This document shows, piece after piece, positions 1-9,330 of a DNA stretch of 64,000 nucleotides. Position 1 is the first letter of the stretch. Every line of letters starts with the position of its first letter. The notes beneath the pieces were generated by a model. That model saw only the letters and a list, made by a program, of their open reading frames with translations. It did not search any database and was not told where the DNA came from. The translations under genes and the position numbers were made by a program. Source of the stretch: Emydura subglobosa (Eukaryota; Chordata; Testudines; Chelidae); contig ML679961.1 in NCBI GenBank assembly GCA_007922225.1, positions 10,557,930 through 10,621,929 of the forward strand, read 5' to 3'.

Positions 1-63
1 AGAGTGCAGGGGGATTGGACTAGATAGCCCATTGAGGTCCTTTCCAGTCGTATACTTCTATTC
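1..63 (+). repeat. CR1 LINE 3' end fragment
   Basis: The first 60 bases read GGATTGGACTAGATAGCCC followed by GAGGTCCTTTCCAGTC. This is the typical extreme 3' end of turtle, crocodilian and bird CR1 elements in sense orientation. The body of the element lies outside the window. Identification is by family recognition only. Confidence 0.7.
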
Positions 64-299
64 AGTTCTGGCATTCAGATACCATGGTGATGGGCTCCAT
101 ATAAGATCCCAAATAGATGGAATCAAATAACAAAGACCTGCTGGCACACCTACTGGTGGGTGACTTTCAAATGATGCCATCAAAGCAGGGTGTGAACTGA
201 AAAGCTCTTTTCTAGGGGATTTCATTCAAGCCAAGCATGGAGAAATTATCATTTGGAATGGAATTAACTCTTGGTTAAAAATTAGTGCAGTGAGTTCCT

Positions 300-375
300 A
301 ATTCCGTTTTCACTTACGCTGGTGCAAATCCAGAGTAACTCCATGGGCTTCAGTGGGGTTTTTCTGGATTCACAA
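300..375. repeat. Copy of short palindromic repeat (GACTTCARTGG core)
   Basis: The sequence reads ACGCTGGTGCAAATCCAGAG, then GGCTTCAGTGGGG, then TTTCTGGATTCAC. The arms are roughly inverted around the TTCAGTGG core. It matches the layout of the copies at 39,201-39,280, 39,506-39,592, 42,723-42,790 and 58,084-58,165. Probably an old MITE-like family. Confidence 0.5.
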
Positions 376-1324
376 AGATTTAATTGAGAAAAGAATTGGA
401 CCCTGAATGAATTCTTGAATGTTTTGTCATAGTCCTCAGTTTTTGCAGCGGTCCGTCAACAACTGAGGCAAGAATTATGATGTAACAGCCTTTTGCAATT
501 AATCTCGATGATCAGTTAAAATGTTGGCTCCCAAGTGGACTCTGAAAAGCATCCCCAGAACAAAAGTAGAGAGTTAAGATGAACAATAGAGGTTAATTCA
601 GAGCTAGCTGTAAAAAAAGGAAATGCTTAAGCAATACCAACTATATACGGGACTTACCTCATTGATGATAGGCACCAGCAGAAGGAAATCCACCTTGGCA
701 GCTTTTGTTATTTTTTCACCTGACCCTGACATTACCTGCTGGGTTCCCTGTGCTTTCTGCCAAAGAAGTGTCAGGGGAGGCGGGAAGTTTGCACACCTGG
801 CCAGTTCAGCTTTACAATGTCATTTTCAGGGGAGGGGGAATAGAAAGACAACTCCATAGAAGAACAGAGCCGAGAAGCAGAAAAGAAGAAGGAGGAGGAG
901 GAAGAGAGGGATAAAACAAATTATTCCAAGGAATTCTTTTAAGACATTTTTCAAGATCACATTTCACCACAGGGGCAAATACCCAGTGAGATGGTAGCAA
1001 TGTCAGTGTGAGAAATCCCTTCTCGAGATCCAGAGAACATATGCCTTGTTTCAGATGTACGGAAAGGGCTGAGATATTAAAAAATCTGCGACATTTATTC
1101 TGGGCTAGTCCCCAACTATTCTGTCCATATTTCAGATCCTCTGTGGCTGCTTGTCACTGAACGTCCTTCTTCAGAGGGGTTATGCTGCAGATTTGGAACT
1201 AAATAGTCATAGTGCTCTGTTTGAGCCTGATCCAAAGCCAGCTGAAGCATGTGGGAGACCTTCCATTGATTTCAACAGGAGTTCAATCAGACCCTGTATC
1301 AGTGAATTAAATAATTTACTCTGT

Positions 1325-1535
1325 GTGTTTGGGTTTCAAGAAACCTGGGATCTATTCCCAGCTCTGCCACTAACCAGCTGTGTGATCCTGGGCGAGTCAC
1401 TTTCCCTCACTGTGACTCTGGTACTATCTCCTTCCTTTGTCTGTATTGTTTATTAAGTGGGTAAGCTCTATGGGGCAGGGATTGTCTCTTACATGTATTT
1501 ATACAATGACTAGCACAATAGGGTCCCACTGTTGA
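1325..1535 (+). repeat. tRNA-derived SINE
   Basis: A degenerate B-box-like GGATCTATTCC is followed by CAGCTCTGCCACTAACCAGC, a 'GTGTGATCCTGGGCGAGTCAC' type body and a tail with AAGCTCTATGGGGCAGGGA and TAGCACAATAGGGTCCC. This is the common tRNA-derived SINE layout of turtles and crocodilians. The tRNA head (A box) is degenerate or lost. Confidence 0.75.
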
Positions 1536-1689
1536 TGGTCTTTAGTTCCTATGAGAGTTTGTTCCACCTTTGGGGGCTGGCTCCCGAGAAAGCCCTGCCC
1601 CCTGCATAGGTGAGCTTTATATTTATGGTAGAAAGTTCCATTGTGCTGGAGGAATGGAGTTCTTGACCAAGGTCTACGTCATGGAACTT

Positions 1690-2305
1690 TGGGCTTTTTT
1701 AGAAAGACATGCTGGGGGCAGATCATTAAGTGCCTTGAAAACAAGGTCTAAGCCCTGGCATTGGATTTGATATTCTAGAGGAATCCAGTTTTGAGAACAA
1801 AGGACTGGTCTGATGTGCTTGTGTAGCCCGTGTTGCGGAGGAGGTGCATTGCAGAGTTCTTACTAGTTGGAGATTCCTAAGGGCTGATGGCTTTGTGCCC
1901 AAGTATATTGCATTCCTGTAGTCCAGACAGACAGTGGCAAAGATATTTATAACTGAAACCAGAATATCATCCTCCAGGATGGGATGGAGTCTCCAAGCCA
2001 GCTGGAGATGGTAGAAAGCATAACTCATAAATGCAGCTATCTGAGAGATCAACATCAGCAAGGAATCTAAGAGTACTCCTAAACAATAGACTGAACTGCA
2101 CCTTCAACCCAATGGGTCTGCACTGGGGCAGCAAACTTTTCAAAGTGCTTTGCGTCACCTCTGTCCTGCTGGGATTCAACTGCAACCTGCCATGAGCTGA
2201 TCTCATCCAACCACTGAGCCATCTTGGTCGTAGTGGCATGGTTGTATTTGGTGAAGGATAGGTAGAACTGTGTGTCATCTCCATATTGCTGGCATCAAAA
2301 TACAT
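1690..2305 (-). mobile_element. L2-like LINE fragment, reverse transcriptase domain
   Basis: On the minus strand, pieces of an L2/CR1-clade reverse transcriptase can be read in order across shifting frames. First comes YGDDTQFYLSF (the RT catalytic YxDD box, codons at 2285-2274), then LQLNPSRTEV, then ISQIAAFMSYAFYHLQ, then CLDYRNAIYLG and SALRNLQLV. These correspond to the palm catalytic motif, the 'LNPDKTEV' block and the 'SRLDYCNALY' thumb region of L2 elements. The reading frame is broken between the first and second blocks, so this is a dead copy. Both ends are missing. L2 is my best family call; a divergent CR1 is the alternative. Confidence 0.7.
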
Positions 2306-2512
2306 GTTGTCATATCAGTTCATCCAGTGGCTGTTCAGGAACTTATTGTTCACAAAGGAAGTCAATTATAATGTCATATCTTAATGTTAGGTGCTGGCTA
2401 TTGGATAATTGAATTATTAGACACTGTTCAACTACTACAGAATTTTTGGGCCATCGTGTTACAGTGAAAAATAATATCTAATTTGCTGTTCACTATCACT
2501 TCCTAGGAAATC

Positions 2513-2575
2513 CATAGATTTTAAATCTAGAAGGAATTATTGTGATCATCTAATCTGACCTTCCGTATAACTCCA
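2513..2575 (-). repeat. CR1-type LINE 3' tail fragment
   Basis: The bases TTGTGATCATCTAATCTGACC are the reverse complement of the GGTCAGACTAGATGATCACA tail typical of another turtle CR1 subfamily. The same tail is seen in sense orientation near 43,470-43,500. Confidence 0.6.
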
Positions 2576-2599
2576 TACATTTAACTTGGTGATTCTCGC

Positions 2600-3375
2600 A
2601 TCAAATCCAATTACTTTAGTAAAACCGTTAACAGAGACTTGGTGGGGTAATTCATGTGACTGGAGCACTGTCATGGATGAGTATAAACGGTTCAGGAAGG
2701 ACAGGCAGGGGAGAAAAGGTGGAGTAGTTGCACTGTATGCAAGAGAACAGTATGACTGCTCAGTATGAAGCTGGAGAAAAATCTGTTGAGAATCTCTGGA
2801 TTAAGTGTAGAGGTCAGAGCAACAAGGGTGATGTCGTAGTGGGCATCTGTTATAGACCACCAGACCAGGAGGATGAGGTAGATGAGGCTTTCTTCAGACA
2901 ACTAATGGAAGTTTCTGGATCACAGGGCCTGGTTCTCATGGGAGACTTCTGTCACCCTGACATCTACCAGGAGAGCAATACAGCAGTGCACAATCCAGGA
3001 CGTTTTTGCAGACTGTTGGGGACAACTTCCTGGTGCAAGTGCTGGAGGAACCAACGAGGGGCCGAGTTCCTTTTGACCTGCTGCTCACAAACAGGGAAGA
3101 ATAGGTAGGGGAAGTAGAAGTGGGTGGTAACCCGACCATGAGATGGTCGAGTTCAGCAGAATATGGGCCCTGGATTGCAGGAAAGCAAACTATGACTCCC
3201 TCAGAGAACTGATGGGCAGGATCCACGGGGAGGCTAATATGAGGGGGACAGGAGTCTAGGAGAGCTGGCTGTATTTTAAAGAAATCTTATTGAGGTCGCA
3301 GGAACAAACCAGCCCGATGTGCAGAAAGAATAGCAAATATGGCAGGCGACCAGCTTGGCTTAATAGAGAAATCTT
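2600..3375 (+). mobile_element. CR1 LINE fragment, endonuclease domain
   Basis: Two overlapping frames give the apurinic-like endonuclease domain of a CR1 ORF2. The first reads TETWW...DWSTVMDEYKRFRKDRQGR...GGVVALYAREQ. The second, entered by a frameshift near 2,765, reads GDVVVGICYRPPDQEDEVDE, then QGLVLMGDFCHPDI. A third frame near 3,040 resembles the 'VLEEPTRG...LLLTN' block, and the DNA at 3,150-3,370 continues like CR1. The GDFNxPDI box has Cys where Asn is usual, and at least two frameshifts are present, so the copy is inactive. The element is truncated at both ends, and the inverted-end unit beginning near 3,383 abuts its 3' side. Confidence 0.8.
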
Positions 3376-3382
3376 CAGTGAC

Positions 3383-4318
3383 CTTGGACAGTTCTGAGGA
3401 GGGAGCATCTGAGGTGAGCTCTTTGACCCAATCTTTGTTGGATAGGCCGGAACCCGAAACCCGATCGATTGTGAAGCAGCCCAATGAGCCTGACAGACTC
3501 TCAACAGCATGGGCGGACAAGTTGAATGGAGAAAACACAGCGCGATAAAGGAACGATAAGAAGTGATGGTTGAGCATGGGGGCATGATGGGGTTAGGTAC
3601 AAACCAAGTGGCGGGGGGCTTACAGCTATTTCTTTTCTGAAAATCTCTCGACAGCTCGATGATGCCTTTCTACAGGCCTTTGAGAACTACACATCGGTAG
3701 CCCTGTGGGAGTAAATCTATCATGCATCAGCTCTTTTTGTCCGTGTCTGAAACACAGAACTCGAGGGGAAAATCTGGAAAAGAACCAAACGGAAGAATGA
3801 ACTGGCTCAGATTCCCTAACGGTAGGGGTCATGGCGTCCATTTTCACAGGAGATTGTAAAAGGGCGTGTTAAACCAGGCGATTAATAAAAACTTGTTTAA
3901 ATTTGTCAGTGTGAACGTGTCTCCTCCATACTTCTGTTGGTAAAAGACATTACAAGTAACAGTCATGTCAACGCAGACGGCTCTTTTAAAGAAAATATAT
4001 TATGCCCCTGGGGAAGTTGGGAGCTTGGGAGGGGTGAACTCTCTTTTTCAAGCAGCCAAAAAGCATAGTAAAACTTTGAACAGAAGACAGCTAACAGCTT
4101 GGCTTTCAGACCAGAACTCTTAGCTTTATACAAACCAGCTCGAATACGTTTTAAAAGAAACAAGACCATTGTTTAAGATGTGGACGCACATCCCATTGGG
4201 AAGTCTGAGTTGGTTCATTGCTGCCTCATGATCGATTGGGTTTCAGGTTCCGGCGTATCCAACAAAGGCTAGGCCAAAGGACTCACCTCAGCTGCTCCCT
4301 CCTCAGAACTGTTGCTTA
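3383..4318. repeat. Unit with long terminal inverted repeats, unidentified
   Basis: The left end begins CAGTTCTGAGGAGGGAGC and runs through TTGTTGGATAGGCCGGAAC. The right end, read on the minus strand from 4,318, begins CAGTTCTGAGGAGGGAGC and runs through TTGTTGGATACGCCGGAAC. The arms match imperfectly for about 100 bp or more, to about 3,495 and 4,205. The interior of roughly 700 bp has no recognisable protein. No clear target-site duplication is visible. It could be a non-autonomous DNA transposon with long inverted ends, a fold-back element or an inverted duplication. It was probably inserted into or beside the CR1 copy on its left. Confidence 0.65.
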
Positions 4319-4565
4319 TGTAGTGCTTTCCACGCAGGGGAGCCAAGGCCCTAAGAGCTGAAACAAATTCTGAAGTTCTCATGATCTCTGAAACATGCAT
4401 TCTTGAAACGAGATAGAGTCTTCCGCTCGGTGCTGAGATTTCCGGGGGTGGTGCTGCCGGCCAATCAACCATCGAGCCCCAGGGATTGGGTGGGGGTTCC
4501 GGCCTAGACCCGTACACTACACATATTCCAATTGGTACATGTTTCCCTTTTGGGATGGGCTCAGT

Positions 4566-4781
4566 GGGTGAAATCTGCTCCTATTGGCGTAGGGCGGTGG
4601 GAGGAGTTCTCAGAAGGGTCACACAACCCACTTCTGGGCAGGTCACTCCACCCCGCCATGTGCCCTTTTTGTTCAAATCCTCTCTAGGGGGTTGTCCTGC
4701 GGGGGTGAAACCTGCGCCTATTGGTGGAGGGCAGTGGGAGGAGCTCTCAGAGGGGTCACATGACCCACTTCCAGTCAGGTG
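4566..4781 (+). repeat. Tandem repeat, two units of about 137 bp, with CCAAT and GC boxes
   Basis: About 78 bases at 4,566-4,643 recur at 4,703-4,781. Each copy holds a CCTATTGG (inverted CCAAT box), a G-rich GGGCGGTGGGAGGAG or GGGCAGTGGGAGGAG, a TCTCAGA and a GGGTCACA. The offset is about 137 bp. The arrangement resembles tandem promoter or enhancer units, but no gene follows it. Origin unknown. Confidence 0.7.
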
Positions 4782-4919
4782 TCCATCTTGACCTGAAAGT
4801 AATATCCCAGGGGGCAGGCCATAAGGTGACAGGTGGGCGAGGCCTGAGGGGTGATGAGCGGGGCCTGAGGAGTCAGGGGGCAGGGCCAATGTTTGATTGA
4901 TGGTAGGGCCCTTGTACTA

Positions 4920-5345
4920 CTGGTCAGGAATTTTTCAGTCAAACCTTTTTCATTAAAAAATGCCATTTTGTTGAAACCAAAAGTGTCCATGGGAAAGAAT
5001 CACTGTTGATCAATTGCTCATTCTGAAAAAAGTTTCAGATTTGTCAAAATCTCCTGTTTTGACATTTTAGAAACAAAAAATCTGGTTTTTGGGTTGAAAC
5101 AACTTTTTTTTATTTGTTAATTTAGAGTAAAAAACAAATTTTAAAAATATCCAAATTTGAAGCAGAACTATTTTAGATCATCAAAACTAAATGTTTAGAT
5201 TTACCTGATCCACATTTTTTGGTTTTGTTTGTCTGTTTGGATGGTTGGTTGGTTTTGGTTTTTATTTCATGAAAATTTTCAAAAATTCAACTTTTGGGGT
5301 GGAAAAACTTTTGTGGGACCGAAAATTCATTTCTCACCTAGCTCT
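4920..5345. repeat. AT-rich dispersed repeat with TTTTGAAA-type segments
   Basis: A low-complexity but not simple AT-rich stretch contains many TTTTCAGTCAAACC, TTTGTTGAAACC, GTTTTGACATTTT and GAAAATTTTC motifs. A similar block occurs at 43,530-43,945, so this is likely a dispersed family rather than chance composition. No coding potential is seen. Confidence 0.5.
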
Positions 5346-5454
5346 GCTGATTTGGGTTTTTGTACCCCATCAATATTGTGCATGCTGGACATACGTGAAG
5401 TCACCTCAAGCCTAAAGAGTGATGATCATTATTTAGTTGTTATTAACAATGTAC

Positions 5455-5562
5455 AGTGCAGTAGTTCCCAGGGACTCAGTCTCAGATCCCTATTGTGTTG
5501 GAGCCTGTAAATACATGCAAAGACTCAATCGCTGCCCCAAAGAGCTTCCCTGCGAAGGAAGC
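5455..5562 (-). repeat. SINE tail, antisense
   Basis: The sequence CAGATCCCTATTGTGTTGGAG, then GCTGCCCCAAAGAGCTTCCC, is the reverse complement of the SINE 3' portion (GGGGCAGGGA...AGCACAATGGGG) seen at 1,470-1,530 and 55,140-55,220. Confidence 0.6.
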
Positions 5563-6502
5563 TAATGTTGCATTTGTAGTCTTTGCAGGGCCCTACATTA
5601 AGTGCTGAAGCAAAAAGGGTGAAGAGATTTACTTACATGAATTCTGTCATCTCCTCCCCTCACTTCTGTCACTTTATGAGTAATAGGGTTCTGCTGAGCA
5701 GCCACTGTTAGGGCAAATAAATCAAACTAATGTGAAACCAAATTTATCAGCTTGTGTGGAAGGTAACACAGTGTATTTTCTGAGTTTTTGAGAGGCATTT
5801 TGAGTCTTTCGTAATCTGTATGGAAATCAGGCCCCCGAATTGTGTGTGTGGTGATGGGGGGACTCCTCACCCGCTCCCAAAAAATAGAAAATAATGAAAA
5901 TAGGGTCAATTTTTTCTCCAAGCAGCTCAATAGGAATCACTGTAAGAAGGTCTCTGTTTTCACAAAAACAACCCCTTTCCTCTCATTCCCCCTATAATGA
6001 TCTTACCTCGTGGCTTCCAAATTGTTTAATTGCCGAGTAATTATACATCACATACAATGACTTCATCCCGGCAAGTGCTTAGTATCATTGAATGGTATTT
6101 GAGACCAATGAACACATGTTTACACTATGTGCTGAGGCACTGAATGGGAGTTATTTAGAACACATGTACCCTGGCTCCCCACCTAATACCAATAAAGTGC
6201 TTAGATCAGCCTGCTGTTTCAAATGGAGTGTGATGGAATCACAGATTCAAATGGAAGGACCCTCTAGGTCAGTAACAGTGCACAGCATCATTAGAGTTGT
6301 TTGTTTTGTGGTATTCTTTATTTTTACTCATGCTCATCTTCTCCATATTGTGGCAGGCTAATAGTTCTGGGAGTTGACAGTGGGTTTCCAGTGAGGGCAA
6401 TTTGACATTTGGAAGCGTTTGCCACTGCCTGTTGATATTCTACTGTGTTGCTATTATGGTTTACCTATGATTGGTGCACTTAACGTTGATGTGGTTCACT
6501 AT

Positions 6503-7110
6503 TTAAGAACATAAGAAATGCCAAACTGGGTCAGACCAATGGTCCATCTAGTCCAGTATCCCGTCTTCCACTAGTGGCCAGTACCAGAGCTTCAGGGGGA
6601 GTATACAGAACAGAGAATTGGAGTGATCCACCCCTGTCTTCCCCTCCCAGTTTCTGGCAGCCAAGGGTTTAGGTTACACTGAGCATGGGGTTACATCCCT
6701 GACCATCTTGGCTAATAGCCACCAATGGGCCTATCCTCCATGAACTTATCCTGTTCTTTTTGTAACCCAGTCATATTCTGGCCACCATAGCATCCCCTGG
6801 CATTGAGTTCCAAAGATTAATTGTGAGCTGTACGAAGAAGTACTTCCTCTTGTTTGTCTTAAACCTGTCGCCTGTTAATTTCATCTGATGACCCCTGGTT
6901 TTTGCATTGTGGGAAAGGGTAAATAACACGTCTTTATTCACCTTTTCCACCCCATTCAGGATTTTGTAGACCTCTATCATATCTCCCCTTAGTTGCCTAT
7001 TGTCTAAAATGAACAGCTCTAATCTTTTTAATTGCTCCTAGCATGGAAGCTGTTCCATACCCTTGATCATCTTTGCTGCCCTTCTCTGAACCTTGCCCAG
7101 TCCCACGCTA
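6503..7110 (-). mobile_element. CR1 LINE 3' fragment, ORF2 C-terminus and 3' UTR
   Basis: Read on the minus strand, 6,980-6,771 encodes the CR1 ORF2 end: MIEVYKILNGVEKVNKDVLF, then KTRGHQMKLTGDRFKTNKRK, then YFFVQLTINLWNSMPGDAMV. This matches the conserved C-terminus of CR1 ORF2 (usual form YFFTQRVVNxWNSLP). The remaining bases to 6,503 are the 3' UTR, ending in the inverse of AACATAAGAAATGCCAAACTG. The fragment is truncated at its 5' side near 7,100. It is the clearest CR1 copy in the window. Confidence 0.85.
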
Positions 7111-8244
7111 TCCTCAGACCATGTGATAAGGTAACACCCTTCGGCAGCAGCAGAGGATGGGGTAATGTCTTACCATCGTCTTGCAGTTCCCCAATCCCAG
7201 AGCAAGCTGGGGGTCATTCCAAACAGGGTTGCTAGAGCACAATGCACTCCAGCCACTCACCAGATATGCACCTTATGCTGGATGAGGGAAGAGACTGGCA
7301 GCAGGTTGTACTATGCTGGCTTTATGTCCCATGGTTCCACTAAACCCCTAAACTCTTTAAGCCACCTATCCACCCACTGGAATGCCATAAAGGGGACAGA
7401 GTGGGTGATTCTCCTCTCACTGAAGTCAATGGCAAAGCATCCACTGACTTTGTGGGCAGCAGGACGGACCGCTGACACAGCTGCAGACTGTTGTAATGAA
7501 GAGGCACCTGCGGGGCCAACTGACCAATGAATTGAATGTCAGCAGCAATCCTAAAGGGCGCCAGGCTCTCCTTTCACACGCCCTTGGTGCAGCTCCACTG
7601 ACTGCCATGGAATTACTCCCGATTTACACCGCTGAGCATGAGCACAGCCAGCCCCCCAGTGTCAGAGCTGCTACAGGGGCGCACACCGCGTGAGTGGAGA
7701 GACAGGTCAATGCAAGGAAGCCAGAAGCCTTCCCGTGTGCTTCTTTTCTTTGGTCATGTCTCTTTGAAAAGGCATCCTCTGCTTGTGGAGCTGCTTCTCA
7801 CCCCGTTCTCCTGCACCCAGCTCCAGCTGCAGGGACTGCCCCAGCTGCTGGAGAAGGGGAGCAAAGCCAGCCGGTGTGGTGACCCCCCACCGATGGCTGC
7901 ATGAGCTGATGGGGTGAAAGAGATGCAGTGGGAAAGCGAAGCTGCTTGGCTGCGGGTGAGCGCAGGCTCCCAAGTGGGCCACTTCCCCTGCTCTCAAGTG
8001 CCTGAAGGACCCAGGGACAAGCTCTGGGGCTCTGATGGCTGCGCCATGCTAAAAATAACATCCTGTCCCAAAGGTTGCAACTCCTGCATCTGTGGGGCCT
8101 GGAACATGTGCGTCCTGGCTTCATTTCATCTGGGAGGGTGATTCTTCCCTGGGCTAGAAACCCAGCCCCATTCCCTGGGGACGGCAACTGCTGGGGCGGG
8201 CTAATAAGGGGCCAGCACAGGAAGAGAGACACTTCCTACCTGCC

Positions 8245-8875
8245 TGAGTGTGTGGGGGTGTGTGTGTATGTGTGAATGACAGGGGGTCTGTGTGTATTGT
8301 GTGTGTGTATGTTCATGTATGTGTATTGTGTGTATGTGTATTGTGAGTATGTGTTTAGATGTAATGTGTGTATGTATGTATATAGTGGATTTAGTATGTG
8401 TGTATTGGGAGTATGTGTTAAGATACACATGTATGTGTTGTGTGTGTATATGTACGTATATAGTGGGTTTAATATGTGTGTGTATTGGGCAAGTGTTTAC
8501 ATACACAGGTGTGTCTACAGTGTGTTTAGTATGTGTGTGTATGTATTGGGCGTATGTGTTAAGATATACATGTACGTGTGGTGTGTATAGTGTGTGATTA
8601 GTGCGTGTGTGTACATAATGTGTGTGTGTGTTAAAATATACATGTATGCGAAGTGTGAATAGTGTGTGATTAGTGTGTGTGTGTGTGTTCGTGTGTGTGT
8701 GTGTTAAGATATACGTGTGTGTGATTAGTGTGAGTGTGTACGTGTGTGTGTTAAGATATACATGTAAGTGTGGTGTGAATAGTATGTGATTAGTGTATGT
8801 GTGTTAAGATATACGTGTGGTGTGTACAGTGTGTGATTAGTGTGTGTGTGTACACGGTGTGGGGGTGAGGGGGTG
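8245..8875 (+). repeat. TG-rich minisatellite with 50-140 bp higher-order spacing
   Basis: About 630 bases are almost purely TG/TATG. Inside it a block resembling GTTAAGATATACATGTA recurs, starting near 8,418, 8,559, 8,631, 8,704, 8,751 and 8,804. A GTGTGATTAGTGTGTG block also recurs. The spacing varies from 47 to 141 bp. Long frames on either strand here are repeat translation, not genes. Confidence 0.85.
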
Positions 8876-8929
8876 TATCGTTTATGAACAGTGAGTATAT
8901 AGATGGGGGGTGGAGGAGTTACATCTCTT

Positions 8930-9330
8930 TGCTGCCCTCCCGCCCGGGGAGCGTTAACAGCTCCCAGCTCGGGGCGGCCCGCGTCCGCCCTGGCCCGGGC
9001 AGCCCGTGTCCGCCCCGCCGGCAGGTTCAGGAGGCGCCGAGCAGCGGGGGGCGGCGTCCTGCGCTCCGCGCCTGGCGGAGCCGGCCGGGGCGTGTAAGCC
9101 GGGGGCGCTGGGGGCGGGGGCTGGCCCGGCCGGAGCAGCGCATAGGCCGGGTTGCTCAGGGCCGCCCGCACTCCTGGGCAGCGACTGCTGGCCAGTGCCT
9201 CCCGTGCTAATCCCTGGCCAGACACACCTGGAAGCGGGGCGGGGGGCAGGCGGTCGCTTGTCCTTGTCTGTCTGCCTTGGGAAGGAAAAAAACCAGCTCC
9301 CCAGCTCCCCATAACGCCCCGTCCCCGGCC
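8930..9330. promoter_or_regulatory. CpG-rich block
   Basis: GC content rises sharply with dense CpG dinucleotides, for example GGCGGCCCGCGTCCGCCC, directly after the TG minisatellite. It is about 7.6 kb beyond the OTX2 stop codon. No conserved protein or convincing exon is visible. It could be the promoter of an unannotated transcript or an orphan CpG island of the OTX2 domain. Confidence 0.45.

Noticed and set aside
3383..4790. Endogenous retrovirus or other viral insertion
   Set aside because: No gag, pol, env or other viral protein is readable, and the ends are inverted rather than direct repeats. The tandem CCAAT/GC boxes alone are not enough.
8725..9312. Minus-strand open frame of 195 codons
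   Set aside because: One end is translated TG satellite (HTHTHT), the rest is CpG-island composition. No domain seen.
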